DNA of 64,000 nt from NCBI GenBank assembly GCA_038049695.1, contig CP142461.1:25799001-25863000 (forward strand), written 5' to 3'. The stretch is from Cinnamomum chago (taxonomy: Eukaryota; Streptophyta; Magnoliopsida; Laurales; Lauraceae). Below, in pieces: positions 22,641 through 35,560 of this stretch (position 1 is the first letter of the stretch; the number at the start of each line of letters is the position of its first letter). The notes under the pieces are model-generated. The model saw only the letters and a program-made list of their open reading frames with translations, had not been told where the DNA came from and ran no database searches. A program made the position numbers and the translations under genes.

Positions 22641-25600
22641 TTGTGTTTTCGTGCAGAGGTTTCGTACAACGCGCCCGAAGTTCGGGTTTTAGCCTTTTCA
22701 GACGTAAGACATCCTGAAGTGTTTACCAAACCCAAGATTCACATGAAACCCGTTTCAAACCGAAAAGAATCTCGAAATAACCTACAATGCGCATCTCAGC
22801 CAGAATCTCTTCAATTGGATTTCGACGCGTAAGACTAGAGTACGACACTTGAAACCCTATTTCCTATTAAAGCCTGATCCTAGAGTTTTCTAGAAGGAGT
22901 ATTTCCACCGAGGGTCGCATGAAACACATAGTAGAGTCAACAGTTTCGCATATATACATTGATTGTGTTTTCGTGCAAAGGTTTCGTACAACGCGCCTGA
23001 AGTTCGGGTTTTAGCGTTTTCAGACGTAAAACTTCATGAAGTGTTTACCAAACCCAAGATTCACCCGACACCAGTTTCAAACCGAAAAGAATCTCGAAAT
23101 AACCTACAGTGCGCATCTCAGCCCAGAATCTCTTCAATTGGATTTCGAGGCGTAAGACTAGAGTACGACACTTGAAACCCTTTTTGCTTTTAAAAATGGA
23201 TCCCGTAGTTTTCTAGAAGGAGTATTTGGACCAAGAGTCGCATGAAACACATTGTAGAGTCAACAACTTCGTAAAGCTACATTCTTTGAGTTTTCATACA
23301 AACGTTCCGTATGACGCATCCGAAGTTCGACTTTTAGCCTTTTCAGTCACAGAACTCCCTGAAGTGTTTACAAAACCCAAGATTCACCCGAAACCCGTTT
23401 TAAAACGAAAAGAATCTCGAAATAACCTACAATGCGCAACTCAGCCCCGAATCCTTTCAATTGGATTTCGAGGCGTAAGACTAGAGTACGACACTTGAAA
23501 CCTTATTTTATATTAAAGCTCAATCCTAGAGTTTTCTAGAAGGAGTTTTTGCACCGAGGGTTGCGTGAAACACTTATTATAGTCAACAATTTCGCATAGA
23601 TACATTGATTGTGTTTTCAGGCAAAGGTTTCGTACAACGCGCCCGAAGTTCGGGTTTAGCCTTTTCAGACGTAAAACTTCCTGAAGTGTTTACCAAACCC
23701 AAGATTCACATGTAACCCGTTTCAAACCGAAAAGAATCTCGAAATAACCTACAATGCGCAACTCAGTCCAGAATCCTTTCAATTGGATTTCGAGGCGTAA
23801 GACTAGAGTACGACACTTGAAATCTTATTTCCTATTAACGCCCGATCCTAGAGTTTTCTAGAAGGAGTATTTTTACCGAGGGTCGTATGAAACACATAGT
23901 ATAGTCAACAATTTCGCTTAGATACAATGATTGTGTTTTCGTGCAGAGGTTTCGTACAACGCGCCCGAAGTTCGGGTTTTAGCCTTTTTACACGTAAAAC
24001 TTCCTAAAGCGTTTACCAAACCCAAGATTCACCCGAAACCCGTTTCCAACCGAAAAGAATGTCGAAATAACCTACAGTGCGCATCCCAGCCCAGAATCTC
24101 TTCAATTGGATTTCAAGGCGTAAGACTAGACTACGACACTTAAAACCCTTTTTTCTTTTAAAACTCGATCCCGGAGTTTTCTAGAAGGAGTATTTGGACC
24201 GAGAGTCGCTTGAAACACATAGTTGAGTCAACAACTTCGTAAAGCTCCATTGATTGAGTTTTCGTACAGAAGTTCCGTACGACTCTTCCGAAGTTCGACC
24301 TTTAGCCTTTTTAGTCGCAGAACTCCCTGAAGTGTTTACCAAACCCAAGATTCACCCGAAACCCGTTTCAAACCGAAAAGAATGCCGAAATAACCTACAA
24401 TGCGCAACTCAGCCCAGAATCCTTTCAATTGGATTTCGAGGCGTAAGACTAGAGAACGACACTTGAATCCTTATTTTCTATTAAAGCTCGATCCTGGAGT
24501 TTTCTAGATGGAGTATTTGCACCGAGAGTCGAATGAAACACATAGTATAGTCAACAATTTAACATAATTACATTGATTGTGTTTTCGTGCAGAGGTTTCG
24601 TACAACTCGCTCGAAGTTCGGGTTTTAGCCTTTTCAGACGTAAAACTTCCTGAAGTGTTTACCAAACCCAAGATTCACCCGAAACCCGTTTCAAACCGAA
24701 AAGAATATCGAATTAACCAACAATGCGCATCTCAGCCCAGAATCTTTTCAATTGGATTTCGAGACGTAAGACTAGAGTACGACACTTGAAACCCTTTTTT
24801 CTTTTAAAACTCGATCCCGGAGTTTTCTAGAAGAGGTATTTGGACCGAGAGTCGCAAGAAACACATACTAGAGTTAACAACTTCGTAAAGCTACATTGAT
24901 TGAGTTTTCCTACAGAAGTTCCGTACGACGCTTCCGAAGTTCGACTTTTTAGCCTTTTCAGTCCCAAAATTCCCTGAAGTGTTTACCAAACCCAAGATTC
25001 ACCCGAAAGCATTTTCAAACTGAAAAGAATCTCGAAATAACCTACAAGGCGCAACTCAGCCCAGAATCATTTCAATTGGATTTCGGGGCGTAAAACTAGA
25101 GTACAACACTTGAAACCTTATTTTCTATTAAAGCTCGATCCTAGAGTTCTCTAAAAGGAGTATTTGCACCAAGGGTCGCATGAAACACATAGTATAGTCA
25201 ACAATTTCGCATAGATACATTGATTGTGTTTTCGTGCAGAGGTTTCGTACAACGCGCTCGAAGTTCTAGTTTTAGCCGTTTCAATCGTAAAACTTCCTAC
25301 AGTATTTCCCAAACCCAAGATTCACCCGAAACCCATTTCAAACCGAAAAGAATCTCGAAATAACCTATAATGCGCAACGCAGCCCAGAATCTCTTCAATT
25401 GGATTTCGAGGCGTAAGACTAGAGTACGACACTTGAAACCCTTTTTTCTTTTAAAACTCGATCGCGGAGTTTTCTAGAAGGAGTATTTGGACTGAGGGTC
25501 GCATGAAACACATAGTAGAGTCAAAAACTTCGTAAAGCTACATTGATTGAGTTTTCATACAGAAGTTCTGTACGATGCTTCCGAAGTTCGACTTTTAGCG

Positions 25601-25870
25601 TTTTCTAGAGGCAGAACTCCCTGAAGTGTTTACCAAACCCAAGATTCACCCGAAACCCGTTTCAAACCGAAATGAATCTCGAAATAACCTACAATGCGCA
25701 ACTCAGACCACAATCCTTTCAATAGGATTTCGAGGCGTAAGACTAGAGTACGGCACTTGAAACTTTATTTTCTATTAAAGCTCGATCCTTGAGTTTTCTA
25801 GAAGGAGTATTTGCACCGAGGGTCGTATGAAACATATAGTATAGTGAACAATTTCGCATAGATACATTGA
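22641..25870 (+). repeat. HOR unit H8
   Basis: First unit with TTGCGTG before monomer 4 (23564); every later unit keeps it. CACCCG, ATTTGG, CAATGC/CAGCCC. Private CACCAAGGGTCG (near 25171), with CACATAG before monomer 9. Confidence 0.97.
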
Positions 25871-28800
25871 TTGTGTTTTCGTGCAGAGGTTTCGTACAAC
25901 GCGCCCGAAGTTCGGGTTTTAGCCTTTTCAGACGTAAGACATCCTGAAGTGTTTACCAAACCCAAGATTCACATGAAACCCGTTTCAAACCGAAAAGAAT
26001 CTCGAAATAACCTACAATGCGCATCTCAGCCAGAATCTCTTCAATTGGATTTCGACGCGTAAGACTAGAGTACGACACTTGAAACCCTATTTCCTATTAA
26101 AGCCTGATCCTAGAGTTTTCTAGAAGGAGTATTTCCACCGAGGGTCGCATGAAACACATAGTAGAGTCAACAGTTTCGCATATATACATTGATTGTGTTT
26201 TCGTGCAAAGGTTTCGTACAACGCGCCTGAAGTTCGGGTTTTAGCGTTTTCAGACGTAAAACTTCATGAAGTGTTTACCAAACCCAAGATTCACCCGACA
26301 CCAGTTTCAAACCGAAAAGAATCTCGAAATAACCTACAGTGCGCATCTCAGCCCAGAATCTCTTCAATTGGATTTCGAGGCGTAAGACTAGAGTACGACA
26401 CTTGAAACCCTTTTTGCTTTTAAAAATGGATCCCGTAGTTTTCTAGAAGGAGTATTTGGACCAAGAGTCGCATGAAACACATTGTAGAGTCAACAACTTC
26501 GTAAAGCTACATTCTTTGAGTTTTCATACAAACGTTCCGTATGACGCATCCGAAGTTCGACTTTTAGCCTTTTCAGTCACAGAACTCCCTGAAGTGTTTA
26601 CAAAACCCAAGATTCACCCGAAACCCGTTTTAAAACGAAAAGAATCTCGAAATAACCTACAATGCGCAACTCAGCCCCGAATCCTTTCAATTGGATTTCG
26701 AGGCGTAAGACTAGAGTACGACACTTGAAACCTTATTTTATATTAAAGCTCAATCCTAGAGTTTTCTAGAAGGAGTTTTTGCACCGAGGGTTGCGTGAAA
26801 CACTTATTATAGTCAACAATTTCGCATAGATACATTGATTGTGTTTTCAGGCAAAGGTTTCGTACAACGCGCCCGAAGTTCGGGTTTAGCCTTTTCAGAC
26901 GTAAAACTTCCTGAAGTGTTTACCAAACCCAAGATTCACATGTAACCCGTTTCAAACCGAAAAGAATCTCGAAATAACCTACAATGCGCAACTCAGTCCA
27001 GAATCCTTTCAATTGGATTTCGAGGCGTAAGACTAGAGTACGACACTTGAAATCTTATTTCCTATTAACGCCCGATCCTAGAGTTTTCTAGAAGGAGTAT
27101 TTTTACCGAGGGTCGTATGAAACACATAGTATAGTCAACAATTTCGCTTAGATACAATGATTGTGTTTTCGTGCAGAGGTTTCGTACAACGCGCCCGAAG
27201 TTCGGGTTTTAGCCTTTTTACACGTAAAACTTCCTAAAGCGTTTACCAAACCCAAGATTCACCCGAAACCCGTTTCCAACCGAAAAGAATGTCGAAATAA
27301 CCTACAGTGCGCATCCCAGCCCAGAATCTCTTCAATTGGATTTCAAGGCGTAAGACTAGACTACGACACTTAAAACCCTTTTTTCTTTTAAAACTCGATC
27401 CCGGAGTTTTCTAGAAGGAGTATCTGGACCGAGAGTCGCTTGAAACACATAGTTGAGTCAACAACTTCGTAAAGCTCCATTGATTGAGTTTTCGTACAGA
27501 AGTTCCGTACGACTCTTCCGAAGTTCGACCTTTAGCCTTTTTAGTCGCAGAACTCCCTGAAGTGTTTACCAAACCCAAGATTCACCCGAAACCCGTTTCA
27601 AACCGAAAAGAATGCCGAAATAACCTACAATGCGCAACTCAGCCCAGAATCCTTTCAATTGGATTTCGAGGCGTAAGACTAGAGAACGACACTTGAATCC
27701 TTATTTTCTATTAAAGCTCGATCCTGGAGTTTTCTAGATGGAGTATTTGCACCGAGAGTCGAATGAAACACATAGTATAGTCAACAATTTAACATAATTA
27801 CATTGATTGTGTTTTCGTGCAGAGGTTTCGTACAACTCGCTCGAAGTTCGGGTTTTAGCCTTTTCAGACGTAAAACTTCCTGAAGTGTTTACCAAACCCA
27901 AGATTCACCCGAAACCCGTTTCAAACCGAAAAGAATATCGAATTAACCAACAATGCGCATCTCAGCCCAGAATCTTTTCAATTGGATTTCGAGACGTAAG
28001 ACTAGAGTACGACACTTGAAACCCTTTTTTCTTTTAAAACTCGATCCCGGAGTTTTCTAGAAGAGGTATTTGGACCGAGAGTCGCAAGAAACACATACTA
28101 GAGTTAACAACTTCGTAAAGCTACATTGATTGAGTTTTCCTACAGAAGTTCCGTACGACGCTTCCGAAGTTCGACTTTTTAGCCTTTTCAGTCCCAAAAT
28201 TCCCTGAAGTGTTTACCAAACCCAAGATTCACCCGAAAGCATTTTCAAACTGAAAAGAATCTCGAAATAACCTACAAGGCGCAACTCAGCCCAGAATCAT
28301 TTCAATTGGATTTCGGGGCGTAAAACTAGAGTACAACACTTGAAACCTTATTTTCTATTAAAGCTCGATCCTAGAGTTCTCTAAAAGGAGTATTTGCACC
28401 GAGGGTCGCATGAAACCCATAGTATAGTCAACAATTTCGCATAGATACATTGATTGTGTTTTCGTGCAGAGGTTTCGTACAACGCGCTCGAAGTTCTAGT
28501 TTTAGCCGTTTCAATCGTAAAACTTCCTACAGTATTTCCCAAACCCAAGATTCACCCGAAACCCATTTCAAACCGAAAAGAATCTCGAAATAACCTATAA
28601 TGCGCAACGCAGCCCAGAATCTCTTCAATTGGATTTCGAGGCGTAAGACTAGAGTACGACACTTGAAACCCTTTTTTCTTTTAAAACTCGATCGCGGAGT
28701 TTTCTAGAAGGAGTATTTGGACTGAGGGTCGCATGAAACACATAGTAGAGTCAAAAACTTCGTAAAGCTACATTGATTGAGTTTTCATACAGAAGTTCTG

Positions 28801-29100
28801 TACGATGCTTCCGAAGTTCGACTTTTAGCGTTTTCTAGAGGCAGAACTCCCTGAAGTGTTTACCAAACCCAAGATTCACCCGAAACCCGTTTCAAACCGA
28901 AATGAATCTCGAAATAACCTACAATGCGCAACTCAGACCACAATCCTTTCAATAGGATTTCGAGGCGTAAGACTAGAGTACGGCACTTGAAACTTTATTT
29001 TCTATTAAAGCTCGATCCTTGAGTTTTCTAGAAGGAGTATTTGCACCGAGGGTCGTATGAAACATATAGTATAGTGAACAATTTCGCATAGATACATTGA
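25871..29100 (+). repeat. HOR unit H9
   Basis: Right-type unit with ATCTGG before monomer 6, CAATGC/CAGCCC in monomer 7 and CCCATAG before monomer 9. No private base noticed. Confidence 0.97.
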
Positions 29101-32100
29101 TTGTGTTTTCGTGCAGAGGTTTCGTACAACGCGCCCGAAGTTCGGGTTTTAGCCTTTTCAGACGTAAGACATCCTGAAGTGTTTACCAAACCCAAGATTC
29201 ACATGAAACCCGTTTCAAACCGAAAAGAATCTCGAAATAACCTACAATGCGCATCTCAGCCAGAATCTCTTCAATTGGATTTCGACGCGTAAGACTAGAG
29301 TACGACACTTGAAACCCTATTTCCTATTAAAGCCTGATCCTAGAGTTTTCTAGAAGGAGTATTTCCACCGAGGGTCGCATGAAACACATAGTAGAGTCAA
29401 CAGTTTCGCATATATACATTGATTGTGTTTTCGTGCAAAGGTTTCGTACAACGCGCCTGAAGTTCGGGTTTTAGCGTTTTCAGACGTAAAACTTCATGAA
29501 GTGTTTACCAAACCCAAGATTCACCCGACACCAGTTTCAAACCGAAAAGAATCTCGAAATAACCTACAGTGCGCATCTCAGCCCAGAATCTCTTCAATTG
29601 GATTTCGAGGCGTAAGACTAGAGTACGACACTTGAAACCCTTTTTGCTTTTAAAAATGGATCCCGTAGTTTTCTAGAAGGAGTATTTGGACCAAGAGTCG
29701 CATGAAACACATTGTAGAGTCAACAACTTCGTAAAGCTACATTCTTTGAGTTTTCATACAAACGTTCCGTATGACGCATCCGAAGTTCGACTTTTAGCCT
29801 TTTCAGTCACAGAACTCCCTGAAGTGTTTACAAAACCCAAGATTCACCCGAAACCCGTTTTAAAACGAAAAGAATCTCGAAATAACCTACAATGCGCAAC
29901 TCAGCCCCGAATCCTTTCAATTGGATTTCGAGGCGTAAGACTAGAGTACGACACTTGAAACCTTATTTTATATTAAAGCTCAATCCTAGAGTTTTCTAGA
30001 AGGAGTTTTTGCACCGAGGGTTGCGTGAAACACTTATTATAGTCAACAATTTCGCATAGATACATTGATTGTGTTTTCAGGCAAAGGTTTCGTACAACGC
30101 GCCCGAAGTTCGGGTTTAGCCTTTTCAGACGTAAAACTTCCTGAAGTGTTTACCAAACCCAAGATTCACATGTAACCCGTTTCAAACCGAAAAGAATCTC
30201 GAAATAACCTACAATGCGCAACTCAGTCCAGAATCCTTTCAATTGGATTTCGAGGCGTAAGACTAGAGTACGACACTTGAAATCTTATTTCCTATTAACG
30301 CCCGATCCTAGAGTTTTCTAGAAGGAGTATTTTTACCGAGGGTCGTATGAAACACATAGTATAGTCAACAATTTCGCTTAGATACAATGATTGTGTTTTC
30401 GTGCAGAGGTTTCGTACAACGCGCCCGAAGTTCGGGTTTTAGCCTTTTTACACGTAAAACTTCCTAAAGCGTTTACCAAACCCAAGATTCACCCGAAACC
30501 CGTTTCCAACCGAAAAGAATGTCGAAATAACCTACAGTGCGCATCCCAGCCCAGAATCTCTTCAATTGGATTTCAAGGCGTAAGACTAGACTACGACACT
30601 TAAAACCCTTTTTTCTTTTAAAACTCGATCCCGGAGTTTTCTAGAAGGAGTATCTGGACCGAGAGTCGCTTGAAACACATAGTTGAGTCAACAACTTCGT
30701 AAAGCTCCATTGATTGAGTTTTCGTACAGAAGTTCCGTACGACTCTTCCGAAGTTCGACCTTTAGCCTTTTTAGTCGCAGAACTCCCTGAAGTGTTTACC
30801 AAACCCAAGATTCACCCGAAACCCGTTTCAAACCGAAAAGAATGCCGAAATAACCTACAATGCGCAACTCAGCCCAGAATCCTTTCAATTGGATTTCGAG
30901 GCGTAAGACTAGAGAACGACACTTGAATCCTTATTTTCTATTAAAGCTCGATCCTGGAGTTTTCTAGATGGAGTATTTGCACCGAGAGTCGAATGAAACA
31001 CATAGTATAGTCAACAATTTAACATAATTACATTGATTGTGTTTTCGTGCAGAGGTTTCGTACAACTCGCTCGAAGTTCGGGTTTTAGCCTTTTCAGACG
31101 TAAAACTTCCTGAAGTGTTTACCAAACCCAAGATTCACCCGAAACCCGTTTCAAACCGAAAAGAATATCGAATTAACCAACAATGCGCATCTCATCCCAG
31201 AATCTTTTCAATTGGATTTCGAGACGTAAGACTAGAGTACGACACTTGAAACCCTTTTTTCTTTTAAAACTCGATCCCGGAGTTTTCTAGAAGAGGTATT
31301 TGGACCGAGAGTCGCAAGAAACACATACTAGAGTTAACAACTTCGTAAAGCTACATTGATTGAGTTTTCCTACAGAAGTTCCGTACGACGCTTCCGAAGT
31401 TCGACTTTTTAGCCTTTTCAGTCCCAAAATTCCCTGAAGTGTTTACCAAACCCAAGATTCACCCGAAAGCATTTTCAAACTGAAAAGAATCTCGAAATAA
31501 CCTACAAGGCGCAACTCAGCCCAGAATCATTTCAATTGGATTTCGGGGCGTAAAACTAGAGTACAACACTTGAAACCTTATTTTCTATTAAAGCTCGATC
31601 CTAGAGTTCTCTAAAAGGAGTATTTGCACCGAGGGTCGCATGAAACCCATAGTATAGTCAACAATTTCGCATAGATACATTGATTGTGTTTTCGTGCAGA
31701 GGTTTCGTACAACGCGCTCGAAGTTCTAGTTTTAGCCGTTTCAATCGTAAAACTTCCTACAGTATTTCCCAAACCCAAGATTCACCCGAAACCCATTTCA
31801 AACCGAAAAGAATCTCGAAATAACCTATAATGCGCAACGCAGCCCAGAATCTCTTCAATTGGATTTCGAGGCGTAAGACTAGAGTACGACACTTGAAACC
31901 CTTTTTTCTTTTAAAACTCGATCGCGGAGTTTTCTAGAAGGAGTATTTGGACTGAGGGTCGCAAGAAACACATAGTAGAGTCAAAAACTTCGTAAAGCTA
32001 CATTGATTGAGTTTTCATACAGAAGTTCTGTACGATGCTTCCGAAGTTCGACTTTTAGCGTTTTCTAGAGGAAGAACTCCCTGAAGTGTTTACCAAACCC

Positions 32101-32330
32101 AAGATTCACCCGAAACCCGTTTCAAACCGAAATGAATCTCGAAATAACCTACAATGCGCAACTCAGACCACAATCCTTTCAATAGGATTTCGAGGCGTAA
32201 GACTAGAGTACGGCACTTGAAACTTTATTTTCTATTAAAGCTCGATCCTTGAGTTTTCTAGAAGGAGTATTTGCACCGAGGGTCGTATGAAACATATAGT
32301 ATAGTGAACAATTTCGCATAGATACATTGA
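29101..32330 (+). repeat. HOR unit H10
   Basis: Right-type with ATCTGG and CAATGC/CATCCC. Private GCAAGAAACAC before monomer 10 (near 31964). GAGGAAGAAC in monomer 10 (32072) is shared only with H11. Confidence 0.97.
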
Positions 32331-35300
32331 TTGTGTTTTCGTGCAGAGGTTTCGTACAACGCGCCCGAAGTTCGGGTTTTAGCCTTTTCAGACGTAAGAC
32401 ATCCTGAAGTGTTTACCAAACCCAAGATTCACATGAAACCCGTTTCAAACCGAAAAGAATCTCGAAATAACCTACAATGCGCATCTCAGCCAGAATCTCT
32501 TCAATTGGATTTCGACGCGTAAGACTAGAGTACGACACTTGAAACCCTATTTCCTATTAAAGCCTGATCCTATAGTTTTCTAGAAGGAGTATTTCCACCG
32601 AGGGTCGCATGAAACACATAGTAGAGTCAACAGTTTCGCATATATACATTGATTGTGTTTTCGTGCAAAGGTTTCGTACAACGCGCCTGAAGTTCGGGTT
32701 TTAGCGTTTTCAGACGTAAAACTTCATGAAGTGTTTACCAAACCCAAGATTCACCCGACACCAATTTCAAACCGAAAAGAATCTCGAAATAACCTACAGT
32801 GCGCATCTCAGCCCAGAATCTCTTCAATTGGATTTCGAGGCGTAAGACTAGAGTACGACACTTGAAACCCTTTTTGCTTTTAAAAATGGATCCCGTAGTT
32901 TTCTAGAAGGAGTATTTGGACCAAGAGTCGCATGAAACACATTGTAGAGTCAACAACTTCGTAAAGCTACATTCTTTGAGTTTTCATACAAACGTTCCGT
33001 ATGACGCATCCGAAGTTCGACTTTTAGCCTTTTCAGTCACAGAACTCCCTGAAGTGTTTACAAAACCCAAGATTCACCCGAAACCCGTTTTAAAACGAAA
33101 AGAATCTCGAAATAACCTACAATGCGCAACTCAGCCCCGAATCCTTTCAATTGGATTTCGAGGCGTAAGACTAGAGTACGACACTTGAAACCTTATTTTA
33201 TATTAAAGCTCAATCCTAGAGTTTTCTAGAAGGAGTTTTTGCACCGAGGGTTGCGTGAAACACTTATTATAGTCAACAATTTCGCATAGATACATTGATT
33301 GTGTTTTCAGGCAAAGGTTTCGTACAACGCGCCCGAAGTTCGGGTTTAGCCTTTTCAGACGTAAAACTTCCTGAAGTGTTTACCAAACCCAAGATTCACA
33401 TGTAACCCGTTTCAAACCGAAAAGAATCTCGAAATAACCTACAATGCGCAACTCAGTCCAGAATCCTTTCAATTGGATTTCGAGGCGTAAGACTAGAGTA
33501 CGACACTTGAAATCTTATTTCCTATTAACGCCCGATCCTAGAGTTTTCTAGAAGGAGTATTTTTACCGAGGGTCGTATGAAACACATAGTATAGTCAACA
33601 ATTTCGCTTAGATACAATGATTGTGTTTTCGTGCAGAGGTTTCGTACAACGCGCCCGAAGTTCGGGTTTTAGCCTTTTTACACGTAAAACTTCCTAAAGC
33701 GTTTACCAAACCCAAGATTCACCCGAAACCCGTTTCCAACCGAAAAGAATGTCGAAATAACCTACAGTGCGCATCCCAGCCCAGAATCTCTTCAATTGGA
33801 TTTCAAGGCGTAAGACTAGACTACGACACTTAAAACCCTTTTTTCTTTTAAAACTCGATCCCGGAGTTTTCTAGAAGGAGTATTTGGACCGAGAGTCGCT
33901 TGAAACACATAGTTGAGTCAACAACTTCGTAAAGCTCCATTGATTGAGTTTTCGTACAGAAGTTCCGTACGACTCTTCCGAAGTTCGACCTTTAGCCTTT
34001 TTAGTCGCAGAACTCCCTGAAGTGTTTACCAAACCCAAGATTCACCCGAAACCCGTTTCAAACCGAAAAGAATGCCGAAATAACCTACAATGCGCAACTC
34101 AGCCCAGAATCCTTTCAATTGGATTTCGAGGCGTAAGACTAGAGAACGACACTTGAATCCTTATTTTCTATTAAAGCTCGATCCTGGAGTTTTCTAGATG
34201 GAGTATTTGCACCGAGAGTCGAATGAAACACATAGTATAGTCAACAATTTAACATAATTACATTGATTGTGTTTTCGTGCAGAGGTTTCGTACAACTCGC
34301 TCGAAGTTCGGGTTTTAGCCTTTTCAGACGTAAAACTTCCTGAAGTGTTTACCAAACCCAAGATTCACCCGAAACCCGTTTCAAACCGAAAAGAATATCG
34401 AATTAACCAACAATGCGCATCTCAGCCCAGAATCTTTTCAATTGGATTTCGAGACGTAAGACTAGAGTACGACACTTGAAACCCTTTTTTCTTTTAAAAC
34501 TCGATCCCGGAGTTTTCTAGAAGAGGTATTTGGACCGAGAGTCGCAAGAAACACATACTAGAGTTAACAACTTCGTAAAGCTACATTGATTGAGTTTTCC
34601 TACAGAAGTTCCGTACGACGCTTCCGAAGTTCGACTTTTTAGCCTTTTCAGTCCCAAAATTCCCTGAAGTGTTTACCAAACCCAAGATTCACCCGAAAGC
34701 ATTTTCAAACTGAAAAGAATCTCGAAATAACCTACAAGGCGCAACTCAGCCCAGAATCATTTCAATTGGATTTCGGGGCGTAAAACTAGAGTACAACACT
34801 TGAAACCTTATTTTCTATTAAAGCTCGATCCTAGAGTTCTCTAAAAGGAGTATTTGCACCGAGGGTCGCATGAAACACATAGTATAGTCAACAATTTCGC
34901 ATAGATACATTGATTGTGTTTTCGTGCAGAGGTTTCGTACAACGCGCTCGAAGTTCTAGTTTTAGCCGTTTCAATCGTAAAACTTCCTACAGTATTTCCC
35001 AAACCCAAGATTCACCCGAAACCCATTTCAAACCGAAAAGAATCTCGAAATAACCTATAATGCGCAACGCAGCCCAGAATCTCTTCAATTGGATTTCGAG
35101 GCGTAAGACTAGAGTACGACACTTGAAACCCTTTTTTCTTTTAAAACTCGATCGCGGAGTTTTCTAGAAGGAGTATTTGGACTGAGGGTCGCATGAAACA
35201 CATAGTAGAGTCAAAAACTTCGTAAAGCTACATTGTTTGAGTTTTCATACAGAAGTTCTGTACGATGCTTCCGAAGTTCGACTTTTAGCGTTTTCTAGAG

Positions 35301-35560
35301 GAAGAACTCCCTGAAGTGTTTACCAAACCCAAGATTCACCCGAAACCCGTTTCAAACCGAAATGAATCTCGAAATAACCTACAATGCGCAACTCAGACCA
35401 CAATCCTTTCAATAGGATTTCGAGGCGTAAGACTAGAGTACGGCACTTGAAACTTTATTTTCTATTAAAGCTCGATCCTTGAGTTTTCTAGAAGGAGTAT
35501 TTGCACCGAGGGTCGTATGAAACATATAGTATAGTGAACAATTTCGCATAGATACATTGA
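32331..35560 (+). repeat. HOR unit H11
   Basis: Shares CCTATAGTT after monomer 1 (32573) with H12 and GAGGAAGAAC (35302) with H10. Private ACACCAATTTC in monomer 2 (32764) and CATTGTTTGAG at the head of monomer 10 (near 35236). Confidence 0.97.
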
